DNA of 64,000 nt from Carnobacterium inhibens subsp. inhibens DSM 13024 (GTDB taxonomy: Bacteria > Bacillota > Bacilli > Lactobacillales > Carnobacteriaceae), in NCBI RefSeq assembly GCF_000746825.1, contig NZ_JQIV01000006.1:1480784-1544783 (forward strand). Reading direction: 5' to 3'. Numbering within the stretch: position 1 is the stretch's first letter; each line of letters opens with the position of its first letter. Below the pieces are notes generated by a model. That model searched no databases. It had not been told where the DNA came from and saw nothing but the letters and a program-made list of their open reading frames with translations. The position numbers and the translations under genes are program-made. Of the stretch, positions 45,333 through 55,171 are shown piece after piece.

Positions 45333-45902
45333 ATGGAAATCGAAAATGCGCTTACTATTACGAACAGACAAGACTTAAGAAATTGGCTTGCGGTACACTC
45401 ATCTACAGAAAGCTTTTGTTGGGTAGTTATCAATAAGACTGAAACCTCAGAAGTTGTTCAGTATCTAGACATCGTTGAAGAAGCTTTATGTTTTGGTTGG
45501 ATCGATGGCATCAAGAAAAAAATCTCCGAGAAGGAATCTGCTCAACGGATTTCTCCAAGAAGGAAAAAAAGCAACTGGACAGAATTAAATAAAGAGCGTG
45601 TAAGAAGATTAGAAAAACTGGGTTTAATGACAGAAGCAGGCTTGAAAGTTCTTCCGGATATGCGTCCTGAATCATTTATCATCGATCAAGTGATTGAAAC
45701 TCGTTTAAAAGAAGATGACCAAGTTTATCAGAATTTTCTTAGCTTCCCTGAACTCTACAGAAGAATCAGAATCGACAACATTCAAGGCTATAAAAATGAT
45801 CCAGAACTTTTTAATAGACGATTGGATAAATTTATTGAAAGTACCAGAGCAAATAAACTTTATGGACAGTGGCATGACAATGGTCGGCTGCTCAATTATT
45901 GA
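45333..45902 (+). CDS. YdeI/OmpD-associated family protein
   Basis: 189 residues of the YdeI-type (OmdA) family, sometimes called bacteriocin-protection proteins. It has LRNWLAVHSSTESFCWVVINK, the signature VEEALCFGWIDGIKKK, and RKKSNWTELNKERV. The function is uncertain; relatives affect resistance to antimicrobial peptides. GAAAGGA precedes the ATG. A decayed paralogous fragment lies at 48411-48533. An overlapping frame near the 3' end is not considered real. Confidence 0.85.
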   Translation: MEIENALTITNRQDLRNWLAVHSSTESFCWVVINKTETSEVVQYLDIVEEALCFGWIDGIKKKISEKESAQRISPRRKKSNWTELNKERVRRLEKLGLMTEAGLKVLPDMRPESFIIDQVIETRLKEDDQVYQNFLSFPELYRRIRIDNIQGYKNDPELFNRRLDKFIESTRANKLYGQWHDNGRLLNY

Positions 45903-45909
45903 TAAAATA

Positions 45910-45944
45910 AAAAAACGCAGACAATAAAATCATCTGCGTTTTTT
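45910..45944 (+). terminator. Bidirectional terminator between convergent genes
   Basis: AAAAACGCAGA (45911-45921) pairs with TCTGCGTTTTT (45934-45944). It ends the YdeI gene and, on the other strand, the dehydrogenase gene. Confidence 0.82.
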
Positions 45945-45986
45945 AGATGATTGCCATTTTTATGTTTAACGAACAGATAAACAGTG

Positions 45987-47138
45987 TTAACTTGGTTTGG
46001 ATAATATACGTACTCGTTTAACAGAAGGAATATCCTGAATTTTTTTTGCAACAGGTTCTATTCGGTCAAAACTTTCTTCTAAATCAATCAGCATATAGTC
46101 GTATCCATCTTTTCCATTACTGGTCATGTTTCCAATTTTAAGGTTTTCTTGGTCCAAATAGTTCATGATTTTGGACCATGCTTTTCTAGTTTTTTGATAA
46201 AAAATGGTAAGACGGTATGGGGACTGAAACACAAGACGAGTAGCTGGAAAGTTGACGGATTCTCTAACCGTTCCAAATAATAAAAAATTACGCAATGCTC
46301 TTACAGCGAGTCGGTCTCCACCCTTTAGAGCTTCCTGAGTAGTTCCACCAATATGGGGAAGCATTAAAATATTCGGGTGTCCAAGGTATTCTTCTTGAGG
46401 GAAATCAGTAATGTAACCGGCTATGATTTCATCCTGCAGGACTTTCAATATTCCTGTACTGTTCACGATCGGATCACGTCCAAAATTGAGCAAATAGGCT
46501 CCTTTTTTCATTTGACCCAATTTTTCTTCCGTTAGTAAATCTCTGGTTTCATTAGTCAACGGCAGAACAACGACGACAAAATCTGAAAGATGAAGCAATT
46601 CATCTAAATCGACTTGATTTACATAATCAATATCATGTTCCCGTCTAGCGTAGCCCAATACTTCCATTCCTAAATCATAACAGCTTCTAGCAATTTGGGT
46701 GCCGATAGCCCCCATTCCTAGTAAGCCAATTGTTTTTCCTTGAAGTTCTTGCCCAACGTAGTCTGAGCGTTTGGATTCTGCTTGTCCAAGTATATCCGGA
46801 CCTTTAAGTGTGCGAACCATTTCCGCTGCTGTCGCAACAGGACGTACCGTTAAAAAGAGGCAAGCCAAAACCAATTCTTTAACTGCATTTGCATTGACCC
46901 CTGGCGTGTTCAAAACAGCTGTTCCATTTTCAGTAGCAGCTTCTAGATTGATTGTATTGACACCGACACCTGATCGAGAAATAACCAATAGTTCTTCTGT
47001 GATCGCTTCATCAGGAACGTTGGAACTTCGAACTAAGATTCCTTCATTCTCTTTCTCTTGGCTAATTTCAAAGTTTGGTTGCTGCAATCTAGCGATAAGT
47101 CCATCAGGAATTGAATCAATCAGTCGTAACTTATACAT
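45987..47138 (-). CDS. SerA-like D-3-phosphoglycerate dehydrogenase
   Basis: 383 residues from the ATG at 47138. A longer frame to 47306 exists but has no supporting start site and runs under the divergent promoter. It contains SRSGVGVNTINL (substrate loop), the NAD motif GLLGMGAIGTQIA, catalytic Arg in NFGRDPIV, Glu in FPQEEYLG, and His in LMLPHIGG. The C-terminal about 80 residues look like an ACT domain. It oxidises 3-phosphoglycerate toward serine. No serB or serC is present nearby, so another D-2-hydroxyacid substrate is possible. The ribosome site is weak. Confidence 0.85.
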   Translation of the reverse strand: MYKLRLIDSIPDGLIARLQQPNFEISQEKENEGILVRSSNVPDEAITEELLVISRSGVGVNTINLEAATENGTAVLNTPGVNANAVKELVLACLFLTVRPVATAAEMVRTLKGPDILGQAESKRSDYVGQELQGKTIGLLGMGAIGTQIARSCYDLGMEVLGYARREHDIDYVNQVDLDELLHLSDFVVVVLPLTNETRDLLTEEKLGQMKKGAYLLNFGRDPIVNSTGILKVLQDEIIAGYITDFPQEEYLGHPNILMLPHIGGTTQEALKGGDRLAVRALRNFLLFGTVRESVNFPATRLVFQSPYRLTIFYQKTRKAWSKIMNYLDQENLKIGNMTSNGKDGYDYMLIDLEESFDRIEPVAKKIQDIPSVKRVRILSKPS

Positions 47139-47262
47139 ATAGCTCTGCCCCGTTTCTTCTACTGTCTCGTTCTCGTAGTCATGCAATGAATCATATTTTG
47201 AATTGTTGCTTTTTATTTTATCATTCGATACACTAAAAGAAAAGATGGAGAGGTTTGAGGCT

Positions 47263-47889
47263 ATGCATATTGAACCAACAAAACTATACCCAGATCGTCC
47301 TGTCATTGGAAAAGACAGTCAAATCAAAGACACCCTCTTTGGTGAATATAACGAAATTGGCAAACAAAATGCGGTTGATCACTCAGAATTCGGCAGCTAT
47401 ACGTATACTGGAGATTATTGCTTCATCCAAAATTCAAAATTAGGCCGTTTTAACAGTATTGCCGATATGGTTCGAATTGGTCCCACAAATCATCCTTATG
47501 AACGTCCTTCTCAACATATATTTGCCTACAATGGTAGCGGCTATGGTTTCCCTGAAAATGATACAGATTTCTTGGGAAAAAGACGGGAGAACTATACAAC
47601 TATTGGTAATGATGTCTGGATCGGCCATGGCGTGATCATTCAGTCTGGTGTTACTGTGGGAGATGGAGTGGTCATTGGAAGCGGCGCTGTCGTGACTAAA
47701 GATATACCACCCTATACTATTGTTGGGGGAGTACCGGCAAAACACATAAAAGATCGTTTTCCAGAAGCTATCAAAGAAAAACTTGCTCAAATTGCATGGT
47801 GGAATTGGACCCGTCAAGAATTAGAAGACCGTTATGAAGATTTAAAAATGCCCATTGAACTATTTGTTGAAAAATGGTCAAAAGAATAA
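47263..47889 (+). CDS. CatB/Vat-like xenobiotic acetyltransferase
   Basis: 208 residues from ATG 47263, with GAGAGG upstream; the frame extends 20 codons further but lacks a good site. The hexapeptide left-handed helix begins near residue 20. The catalytic His is in IGPTNHPYERPSQH, a loop follows, then IGNDVWIGHGVIIQSGVTVGDGVVIGSGAVVTKDI, VGGVPAKHI, and the WWNWTRQEL end typical of CatB-like O-acetyltransferases. These inactivate chloramphenicol or streptogramins, or decorate sugars; the substrate here is unknown. Confidence 0.88.
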   Translation: MHIEPTKLYPDRPVIGKDSQIKDTLFGEYNEIGKQNAVDHSEFGSYTYTGDYCFIQNSKLGRFNSIADMVRIGPTNHPYERPSQHIFAYNGSGYGFPENDTDFLGKRRENYTTIGNDVWIGHGVIIQSGVTVGDGVVIGSGAVVTKDIPPYTIVGGVPAKHIKDRFPEAIKEKLAQIAWWNWTRQELEDRYEDLKMPIELFVEKWSKE

Positions 47890-47972
47890 AGATACCCTTT
47901 TAATTAGTTGATACAAAATAAGTTAATGTCTTATTTAAGATGAAGAAGATCACTCAAACCTATTTTTATAAA

Positions 47973-48004
47973 AAAAAGCGTGAGCCAGCTGCTCACGCTT
48001 TTTA
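47973..48004 (+). terminator. Terminator after the CatB-like gene
   Basis: AAAAAGCGTGAGC (47973-47985) pairs with GCTCACGCTTTTT (47991-48003). Confidence 0.88.
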
Positions 48005-48077
48005 AATTTACTGAAATTTTTGACTCCTCCTATTTTATACATAGTATTCGACAAGGAGTTTTTTTTATTGCTATTTG

Positions 48078-48287
48078 TTAAAATGCTTCTTTTAATGGTT
48101 GGCAAACTTCGCACTTGCGTTGATTTTTATTTTTAAATTTTGTAAAGGATTTCTCGAATGTATTGCCGCATGCACATTCAAATTGTAGTTTTTGAGAAAA
48201 ACCACGGTATTCTGTTGTTAGCAACTTGCTATCCGAATTTTTTTCAACAAATTCCTTGATTGAATCGATTGTCCATTGTTTATTCAT
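48078..48287 (-). CDS. Small zinc-ribbon protein
   Basis: 69 residues from the ATG at 48287 (GAGGTG upstream; a longer frame to 48335 is unsupported). There are four cysteines in a C-x-C ... C-x2-C ribbon (FECACGNTF, RKCEVC). The preceding IKEFVEKNSDSKLLTTEYRG and FKNKNQRKC context is the repeat type found at the N termini of phage-like HNH homing endonucleases, here as a stand-alone single repeat. It may bind nucleic acid. It is alone in its region and could be a relic of a mobile endonuclease. Confidence 0.72.
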   Translation of the reverse strand: MNKQWTIDSIKEFVEKNSDSKLLTTEYRGFSQKLQFECACGNTFEKSFTKFKNKNQRKCEVCQPLKEAF

Positions 48288-48410
48288 TTTCTTACACCTC
48301 CATAGTTTATTGATAGGCGGAGGCTTTCTTTGCATCCGTTCTAAGTAAACCTTAAGCTATTCATTATAACACGAATAGATACAATTAAATAGATAGAAGG
48401 TATCTCTTTA

Positions 48411-48533
48411 AGTTAGCTCGAAGCACATCCAACTGCAGAAAGATTCTGTCAGGTAATCATCAATCTGACTGAAACCTCAGAAGTTGCTAAATATTTAAGT
48501 CTCGTTGCGGAAAAATCTTGTTATAGTTAGATC
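48411..48533 (+). pseudogene. Decayed paralogous fragment of the YdeI-type gene
   Basis: 123 bases align without gaps to 45381-45503 inside the YdeI gene, at about 70% identity by my count, including an exact 20-base GACTGAAACCTCAGAAGTTG block. In that frame it reads LEAHPTAERFCQVIINLTETSEVAKYLSLVAEKSCYS, flanked by TAG stops. The divergence suggests an old paralog rather than a recent duplication. It lies in a 466-base gap (48288-48753) that otherwise holds only the next gene's promoter. Confidence 0.7.
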
Positions 48534-48683
48534 AGAGAAAATCTATATATATAATTGTATCAACTTCTCTAAACTTTCTTTCATAATATGTTTAATTGAT
48601 AAAATGCGAAAAGCGTCCTGTAACAGAATTTGCAGCAGAATAATAATGATTAATAAGAAATTTGCGAATTTGAATCTTTTTTG

Positions 48684-48711
48684 TTTACTTACTAAATATA
48701 AGTGTTATACT
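48684..48711 (+). promoter_or_regulatory. Promoter of the F420-type reductase gene
   Basis: -35 TTTACT (48684-48689), 16-nt spacer, -10 TATACT (48706-48711), about 43 nt before the ATG at 48754. Confidence 0.65.
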
Positions 48712-48753
48712 CAACTTGTACTTCAAAAAAGACATTATAGGGGGAAAATAAAC

Positions 48754-49329
48754 ATGGCAAACATTACAATTTTTGGTAAAGGAAATATGGGTTCAGCAAT
48801 TGGCGGTAACTTCGAAACAGCAGGAAACGTTGTGTCTTACATCGGTAGCGGTGAATCATCAGATCAATTAGGCGATATCGTAGTATTGGCTGTTCCTTAT
48901 TCAGCACTTTCTTCTATCGTGGAAGAAAATTCAGAAAAATTAGCTGGAAAAGTTGTTATTGATATTACAAACCCGCTTGATTTTGCTACATTTGATTCTT
49001 TGGTTGTTCCTTCTGACAGTTCAGCAGCAGCTGAAGTTCAAAAAGCACTTCCAAACTCTAAAGTATTGAAAGCTTTCAACACAACATTTGCTGGAACTTT
49101 GACAAGCAAAACTATTGGTGATTCACATCCAACAACTGTTTTAGTTGCAGGTGACGACACAGATGCTAAGAATCAAGTTTTCGATGCTTTAGATGGCAGT
49201 GGTTTAGCGACTCTTGATGCTGGTTCTTTGAAGAGAGCACGCGAATTGGAAGCTTTAGGATTCCTACAATTGACTCTAGCTGGTTCTGAAAAAATTAGCT
49301 GGAATGGTGGATTTGGACTTTTCAATTAA
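48754..49329 (+). CDS. NADPH-dependent F420 reductase-like protein
   Basis: 191 residues from ATG 48754 after AGGGGGAAA; the longer frame upstream overlaps the promoter and remnant. The Rossmann motif ITIFGKGNMGSAIGGNF is that of NADP/F420 oxidoreductase-like proteins (PF03807). AVPYSALSSIVEE, DITNPLD, VLKAFNTTFAGTL and VAGDDTDAKNQV all match. Lactobacillales do not make F420, so this is probably an NADPH-binding reductase of unknown substrate. GC content is a little higher and codon use more biased than neighbours, suggesting good expression. Confidence 0.85.
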   Translation: MANITIFGKGNMGSAIGGNFETAGNVVSYIGSGESSDQLGDIVVLAVPYSALSSIVEENSEKLAGKVVIDITNPLDFATFDSLVVPSDSSAAAEVQKALPNSKVLKAFNTTFAGTLTSKTIGDSHPTTVLVAGDDTDAKNQVFDALDGSGLATLDAGSLKRARELEALGFLQLTLAGSEKISWNGGFGLFN

Positions 49330-49399
49330 TTATAAATAATTGAAAAGTGCTCCATTTACGTTCCTTAAATATACTAGTAAAAATTAAATAGTTAGTATT

Positions 49400-49448
49400 A
49401 AATAAGATCTTGAAAACTCTATTAAAGAGTGCTCAAGGTCTTATTTGA
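49400..49448 (+). terminator. Hairpin downstream of the F420-type reductase gene
   Basis: AAATAAGATCTTGA (49400-49413) pairs with TCAAGGTCTTATTT (49433-49446), with ACTCT/AGAGT inside. The T run is poor, but it is the only candidate terminator for that gene. Confidence 0.55.
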
Positions 49449-49495
49449 AGGTTATCCTGACTTAGATTGTTTGTATTATTGAGTATATTTTATAG

Positions 49496-49564
49496 TTTAA
49501 AAACAGCTAACTGACAAGTATAAATCCGGTAGTAAACCAGACTCCTAATTGTCAATTAGCTGTT
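49496..49564 (-). terminator. Long-loop terminator of gfa
   Basis: AACAGCTAACTGACAA (49502-49517) pairs with TTGTCAATTAGCTGTT (49549-49564), with one mismatch, around a 31-nt loop. On the minus strand TTTTTAAACT follows. It lies about 100 nt below the gfa stop in the otherwise empty 49330-49662 gap. Confidence 0.6.
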
Positions 49565-49662
49565 AAAGAGAACTATTTAAATGCTAACAATTCTTTACAA
49601 TAATTGAAGTATCAACAAAAATAGTGTTAACTTATTATTTGATTTTTGTAAAAAGAGAATCC

Positions 49663-50244
49663 TTATACTTGTAACGTACCCTTTAGTTCCGCAGCTTTAG
49701 TAGCAATTAAATCCATTAACTCAGGAGACAAGGTATCGTAAGTCGGTAGTCCCAGATTATTTAATTCTTTACGAACATCCGCCATTTTAGAAGCTGGTGT
49801 ACCTGTTTCGATTACAGATGAAACAAAGGCTGCGAATTTTGGTGCAGACCATCCTTTTTCTTCTGATAATTCTGTATGAATAAAGTCTAATCCGTAAAAT
49901 GCATGATTTTTATTTTCTATACGACCATACATATGTGCACCACAATCTCTACAATAATGTCTTTGGATTGCCGCTGTTTCATCAACTACTTCTAACTTAT
50001 CTTCATTGTTAATGACTTCAACTGTTTCACGAGAAACTACAGCTACTAAAGAAAACCTAGCGTCTTCTGGTTTCCAACACTGAGAACAGCCACATGCGTG
50101 GTTGTGTAGCGTTTGTGAGCTTACTTTGACCTCTACTTTATTCGATTCACAAAGACACGTTAATGTGCCCCCACCGAATCCTTCTACTTCAGGGTAATCT
50201 TGGATTCCGTTATCTAATCTTGGGTGTAATTTAATGTTTGTCAT
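49663..50244 (-). CDS. gfa: S-(hydroxymethyl)glutathione synthase (formaldehyde-activating Gfa)
   Basis: 193 residues from the ATG at 50244, with AAGGAG 8 nt upstream. It is a zinc-binding Gfa/CENP-V protein: cysteine clusters [21 protein letters not shown] and [12 protein letters not shown]. The C-terminal [11 protein letters not shown]...[13 protein letters not shown] part is specific to Gfa among its family. It speeds the addition of formaldehyde to glutathione, feeding FrmA encoded 240 nt upstream on the same strand. Confidence 0.92.
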   Translation of the reverse strand: MTNIKLHPRLDNGIQDYPEVEGFGGGTLTCLCESNKVEVKVSSQTLHNHACGCSQCWKPEDARFSLVAVVSRETVEVINNEDKLEVVDETAAIQRHYCRDCGAHMYGRIENKNHAFYGLDFIHTELSEEKGWSAPKFAAFVSSVIETGTPASKMADVRKELNNLGLPTYDTLSPELMDLIATKAAELKGTLQV

Positions 50245-50483
50245 ATACTTCACTCCTTGGATTTATTGTTTTTGATTCAGCGATATGAAACTCTAACTGT
50301 TCTTTTATAAATGATGAAATCATCTAATAGTTCTAAACATGTCCACTTGATATCCAAACAATCAAAAGATGATTCTTTTATTTCACGACTGCAGTTAGCT
50401 TAATCGTCTCCAATTCCTTTTTTTAGAATGGATTTGCATCGCTGATTGTTTTTCTAAAAAATTATTTGCGAAAAAAACAATTC

Positions 50484-51608
<1,125 letters not shown>

Positions 51609-51759
51609 TTAGATGTCGATCATTTTTAACAAATTCAGTGTAATACATAATGTAATAAAAGTTAATACTGATATATTTGTCACTATAGATTTAATTAAGT
51701 AGTTTAGTTGACGGAGCAACAAAGCGAACTAGCTTATATCCACATATCTAATGTGACAT

Positions 51760-51805
51760 AGAAAGAAGATAATCTCGATTCATTAGCGAGATCATCTTCT
51801 TTCTG
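51760..51805 (-). terminator. Hairpin downstream of the PHP gene
   Basis: AGAAAGAAGATAATCTCG (51760-51777) pairs with CGAGATCATCTTCTTTCT (51787-51804), with one mismatch. A T-rich tail is weak on either strand. It probably ends the ECF/PHP operon. Confidence 0.6.
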
Positions 51806-51821
51806 TTTTATAGATTATAGA

Positions 51822-52610
51822 TTAAAGTTTAACTTTAGCAAGGTTGATATCGTAACGCCCGCCTACTTTTTGTAATTCTTTTAACGCTTTTTTCAGTAGC
51901 GTTGCTGCTTCGACTTTCTGACTGATGCCCTTATCGATTTCGACAGTATAAGCTTTTTTTTCAATTTCATATTTCAGTGCATCAATGGTATTCACGTCTT
52001 TGTCAAAGTCATTATACAACACACCATATTGGAGATACTGATGTGTATCACTTCCCGCTAAAACCGGCTTATTGTACTTAGCAGCTATGGCTTCAATATT
52101 TTTTCTATTACTCAATCCCATCAATCCTGTATCTTTTCCATTCAAGTCAAAGAAGTCATAACAGTCGATCAAATCATCCGATAATGCTAGATTGTTGCAT
52201 CCACTTCGGTAAACATGCGCAGCTCCAAAAAGCACATTGTATTCTTTGATGATAGAAAACAAGTCTTCTGCGGGTAGAAATGCTTCATCTGGTTCTGGTA
52301 AAACGCGACGACGGATCTCCAAAATATCTTCAAATCGTCCGATAACTAAATTATGGCCACCTTCTTGAATATCTACTTCTAATCCAGGAAATACACGTAC
52401 ACCTTCTACTAAATAAGTGTCTCCATCTTTTGGGTAGTGCTCTGTAATGTAGCCATAAATTTTTTCGAATTCCTGAGTGTTGAAATGCTCCGTCAGACAG
52501 AGTGCATCCAAACCTCTTGCTTTTGCCTCTTTAAATAACTGTACAGTATATTCTTCTGAGAATGGTAAGTTTTTAGCTAATTTACCATGCGTGTGAAAAT
52601 CTATTTTCAA
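51822..52610 (-). CDS. PHP-domain phosphoesterase
   Basis: 262 residues of the PHP metallohydrolase fold: DFHTHGK (first metal motif), ALCLTEHFN, LEVDIQEGGHNLV, FGAAHVYR (His), and the C-terminal VLAGSDTHQYLQYG. This metal-ligand set is complete, so it is probably an active phosphatase or nuclease. It is the last gene of the ECF transporter operon (15 nt from ecfT), suggesting it processes the imported compound, perhaps a phosphate ester. Substrate unknown. Confidence 0.85.
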   Translation of the reverse strand: MKIDFHTHGKLAKNLPFSEEYTVQLFKEAKARGLDALCLTEHFNTQEFEKIYGYITEHYPKDGDTYLVEGVRVFPGLEVDIQEGGHNLVIGRFEDILEIRRRVLPEPDEAFLPAEDLFSIIKEYNVLFGAAHVYRSGCNNLALSDDLIDCYDFFDLNGKDTGLMGLSNRKNIEAIAAKYNKPVLAGSDTHQYLQYGVLYNDFDKDVNTIDALKYEIEKKAYTVEIDKGISQKVEAATLLKKALKELQKVGGRYDINLAKVKL

Positions 52611-52625
52611 AATAAGTTCCTCCGT

Positions 52626-53462
52626 TTAAACTAATTTAGGTGCGATGAGCGCTGCCGTAACAACTAAAGCAAAATAAAAAACTGAACTTGCTAAAAATGT
52701 AAGATCTTTTGAAGTGAATTTTAATGTTTTCAATTTCATTTTTTTCACCCTTGGATCTGTCATTGAATTACGATAGCCTTTTATTTCTAGTGCTTCTACT
52801 GTTGTTCGACTTCGTTTAGCCATATTCAACATCAAGGGATAGAATGAACGCATGATGATTTTTAATTGATAAATAATGAAACGGATCTTACCTATAAAGC
52901 CATTTGAATCGGGTTGTACACCTCTCAATCTATAAGAAAGATTGACACTCTGGAATTCTTCCATAATGATCGGTAAGATTCGGTAACCATAAGAAATACT
53001 GAATGCGAACTGATCAGGCAAACCAATTGATAGAAGTCCGTTAGATAATTTATCAGGATCCATCCCAGCAAATGTCGTAATCGAAGCTAGTGAGACGACA
53101 CCGATTTTCAATGTCAACTGGAGCACAGGAATCAATGCAGACCAATCACCGCCGAATAATAAGATGAATAGAAACAAAAAACCTGTTTCTGACAAAAGGC
53201 CGATACAAAAGACGAATAAGATCAACGGTACTGTTCGTGCTAACTTAGTCGTAATGGCTACAAAAATAAACAAACCAGCTAATACCCAATAATTCGTAAG
53301 GAACCAAGGAATAATCCCAAAGAGCACATACCAAATGAATAATGTACGAGGATCTAGTGAAGCAACAAAAGTTTCATCATTCCCGTAAGCATTTTTCAAC
53401 ACCTGATTTTTCAAGGTCGTGATCGTAAATTTATCTAAGAAATTTTCATTCACTTTCATCAT
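52626..53462 (-). CDS. ECF transporter transmembrane (T) component
   Basis: 278 residues. Five to six membrane segments lie in the first two thirds (WYVLFGIIPWFLTNYWVLAGLF and others). The C-terminal cytosolic coupling region has two Arg-containing ATPase-contact motifs (SYRLRGVQ, MLNMAKRSRTTVEALEIKGYR), typical of CbiQ/EcfT proteins. It couples ATP hydrolysis by the fused ATPase to the S component. It overlaps the ATPase gene by 4 nt. Confidence 0.92.
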   Translation of the reverse strand: MMKVNENFLDKFTITTLKNQVLKNAYGNDETFVASLDPRTLFIWYVLFGIIPWFLTNYWVLAGLFIFVAITTKLARTVPLILFVFCIGLLSETGFLFLFILLFGGDWSALIPVLQLTLKIGVVSLASITTFAGMDPDKLSNGLLSIGLPDQFAFSISYGYRILPIIMEEFQSVNLSYRLRGVQPDSNGFIGKIRFIIYQLKIIMRSFYPLMLNMAKRSRTTVEALEIKGYRNSMTDPRVKKMKLKTLKFTSKDLTFLASSVFYFALVVTAALIAPKLV

Positions 53463-55171
53463 GACAAGACCCCTTCTTTCTTCTGTAACTGATCAACAAA
53501 TTGATCAACTGTATAGATAGAAGCATCCGAATTCATCGATTTTGCCAATTTAAAGATTTCTGGCGGATCGATTCCAGCTAACTGAAGTAATGTTTCATCA
53601 TGAAAAATCTCTTCTCTTGTACCGTTTCCAATAACTTTCCCTTCATGAAGAACAACAATTCGATTCGCCCACTCTGCTACCAACTGCATATCGTGTGTGG
53701 CAATAATAGTCGTTTCCAAGCTATCTTTTAAATCATCAAGCGTTTTCGTAATACTTTTTCTCGTTGCAATATCCAGATTGGCTGTTGGTTCATCCAGTAG
53801 CATGATTTGCGGATTCAACGCTACCCCGATTGCTAGAGAAGCTCTGCGCATCTGTCCTCCACTAAGTAGCCGTCCATCTCTTTCAGCTAGCTCTACTAAA
53901 TCAAACTGGCGTAACAGAGCCTCTGTTCGTTCTTTGTGCCCTTTTATATTTCTTGCTTTCATTGAAAAAGCAATATCGCGTTTAATGCTGTCATCGATAA
54001 ACATATTTTCAGGATTCTGATAAACATAACTGATTGTATCTGAGATCTGCTCCGGTTTTAACCGGATAATGTCTTTACCATCCAACTCTATTTCTCCGCT
54101 GTCTGGTTTGATTAGTCCTGTCAGTAACTTAAGCAGCGTTGATTTACCTGCACCGTTATTTCCAATCAGTGCTACTCTCTCTCCCTTGTTGATTGTAAGA
54201 TTCAATGAATCAAAGATAGGTTTTTTATCTCCTTTGATCATATCGTAGCTGAGCGAAACGTCTTTTAAATAAATCATGACATCATCCTGTTTTGAACGAA
54301 CACTAGGCATGGTTTTTTCAACAGTCTGTAGTGCATACTCTTTGAAATACTCTTTCCCTTGATCGTGATTGATTGGCAAGGTTACCGCATTCCTTCCAGA
54401 AAGCTGAGCTAACTGATGCGCTGCTTGAGTAATTTGTGGCGGGAAAATCGAGCCTTCCATCAATTCTTCTACTCTAACGAGTGCTTCATTTACAGGTAAT
54501 TTCCACTGGATCCGATTGTCTTTCATAAAAATAACCGAATCGCAATATTTACCAATAAAGTCTGTATGGTGTTCGATCACAACAATCGTTTTGCCTAATT
54601 CTTTATTAAATCGCTTCAGTACATCATACGTTTTGAGTGCATGATAAGGATCCAGTTGCGCTATCGGTTCATCCAAAATCAAGATATCTGGTCTTAAAGC
54701 TGTCATTCCTGCTAACGCCAGTAAATGCTTCTGACCACCAGATAGCTGCCAGATATACTCATCTGATTGTTCTTCTAACCCCGTTAATTCTAAGGATTCC
54801 ATCCCACGTTCAACATAGTCTTCCAAACCATTGTTCAGACATGAAAAGGCAGCATCATCCAACACTTTTGGACGAATCAACTGGTTTTCAAAATCCTGAT
54901 AGACATAGCCAATCGTATGTGCCAAGTCTGAAACGGTTGAATCCACAGTTTCCACTCCATTTATTTTAAGGGATCCGCTCACATCGCCATCGATAAAATG
55001 TGGAATCACTCCATTCAACAATTTGCATAGAGTTGATTTACCCGTTCCATTGTTTCCAACGATAGCTACGAACTCTCCATCTTCAATCGTTAAATTGATC
55101 TCTTCCAGTTGATAGTTTTCCTGACTTGGATAATTAAAGTAGAGATTTTTGATCTCAATCAAATTACTCAC
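53459..55171 (-). CDS. ECF transporter ATPase, two fused ABC domains (EcfA1-EcfA2)
   Basis: 570 residues holding two complete ABC ATPase domains. Domain 1: Walker A GNNGTGKST, Q-loop YVYQDFENQ, signature LSGGQKH, Walker B ILILDEPIAQLDP. Domain 2 from about residue 295: GNNGAGKST, signature LSGGQMRR, Walker B IMLLDEPTANLD. A fused double ATPase with its own S and T genes indicates a dedicated (group I) ECF transporter rather than the shared energising module. It overlaps both neighbours, by 4 and 8 nt. Confidence 0.94.
   Translation of the reverse strand: MSNLIEIKNLYFNYPSQENYQLEEINLTIEDGEFVAIVGNNGTGKSTLCKLLNGVIPHFIDGDVSGSLKINGVETVDSTVSDLAHTIGYVYQDFENQLIRPKVLDDAAFSCLNNGLEDYVERGMESLELTGLEEQSDEYIWQLSGGQKHLLALAGMTALRPDILILDEPIAQLDPYHALKTYDVLKRFNKELGKTIVVIEHHTDFIGKYCDSVIFMKDNRIQWKLPVNEALVRVEELMEGSIFPPQITQAAHQLAQLSGRNAVTLPINHDQGKEYFKEYALQTVEKTMPSVRSKQDDVMIYLKDVSLSYDMIKGDKKPIFDSLNLTINKGERVALIGNNGAGKSTLLKLLTGLIKPDSGEIELDGKDIIRLKPEQISDTISYVYQNPENMFIDDSIKRDIAFSMKARNIKGHKERTEALLRQFDLVELAERDGRLLSGGQMRRASLAIGVALNPQIMLLDEPTANLDIATRKSITKTLDDLKDSLETTIIATHDMQLVAEWANRIVVLHEGKVIGNGTREEIFHDETLLQLAGIDPPEIFKLAKSMNSDASIYTVDQFVDQLQKKEGVLS

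Noticed and set aside
49502-49564. Long inverted repeat as a miniature mobile element
   Set aside because: No target-site duplication and a T run on the minus strand right after gfa; a terminator explains it better.
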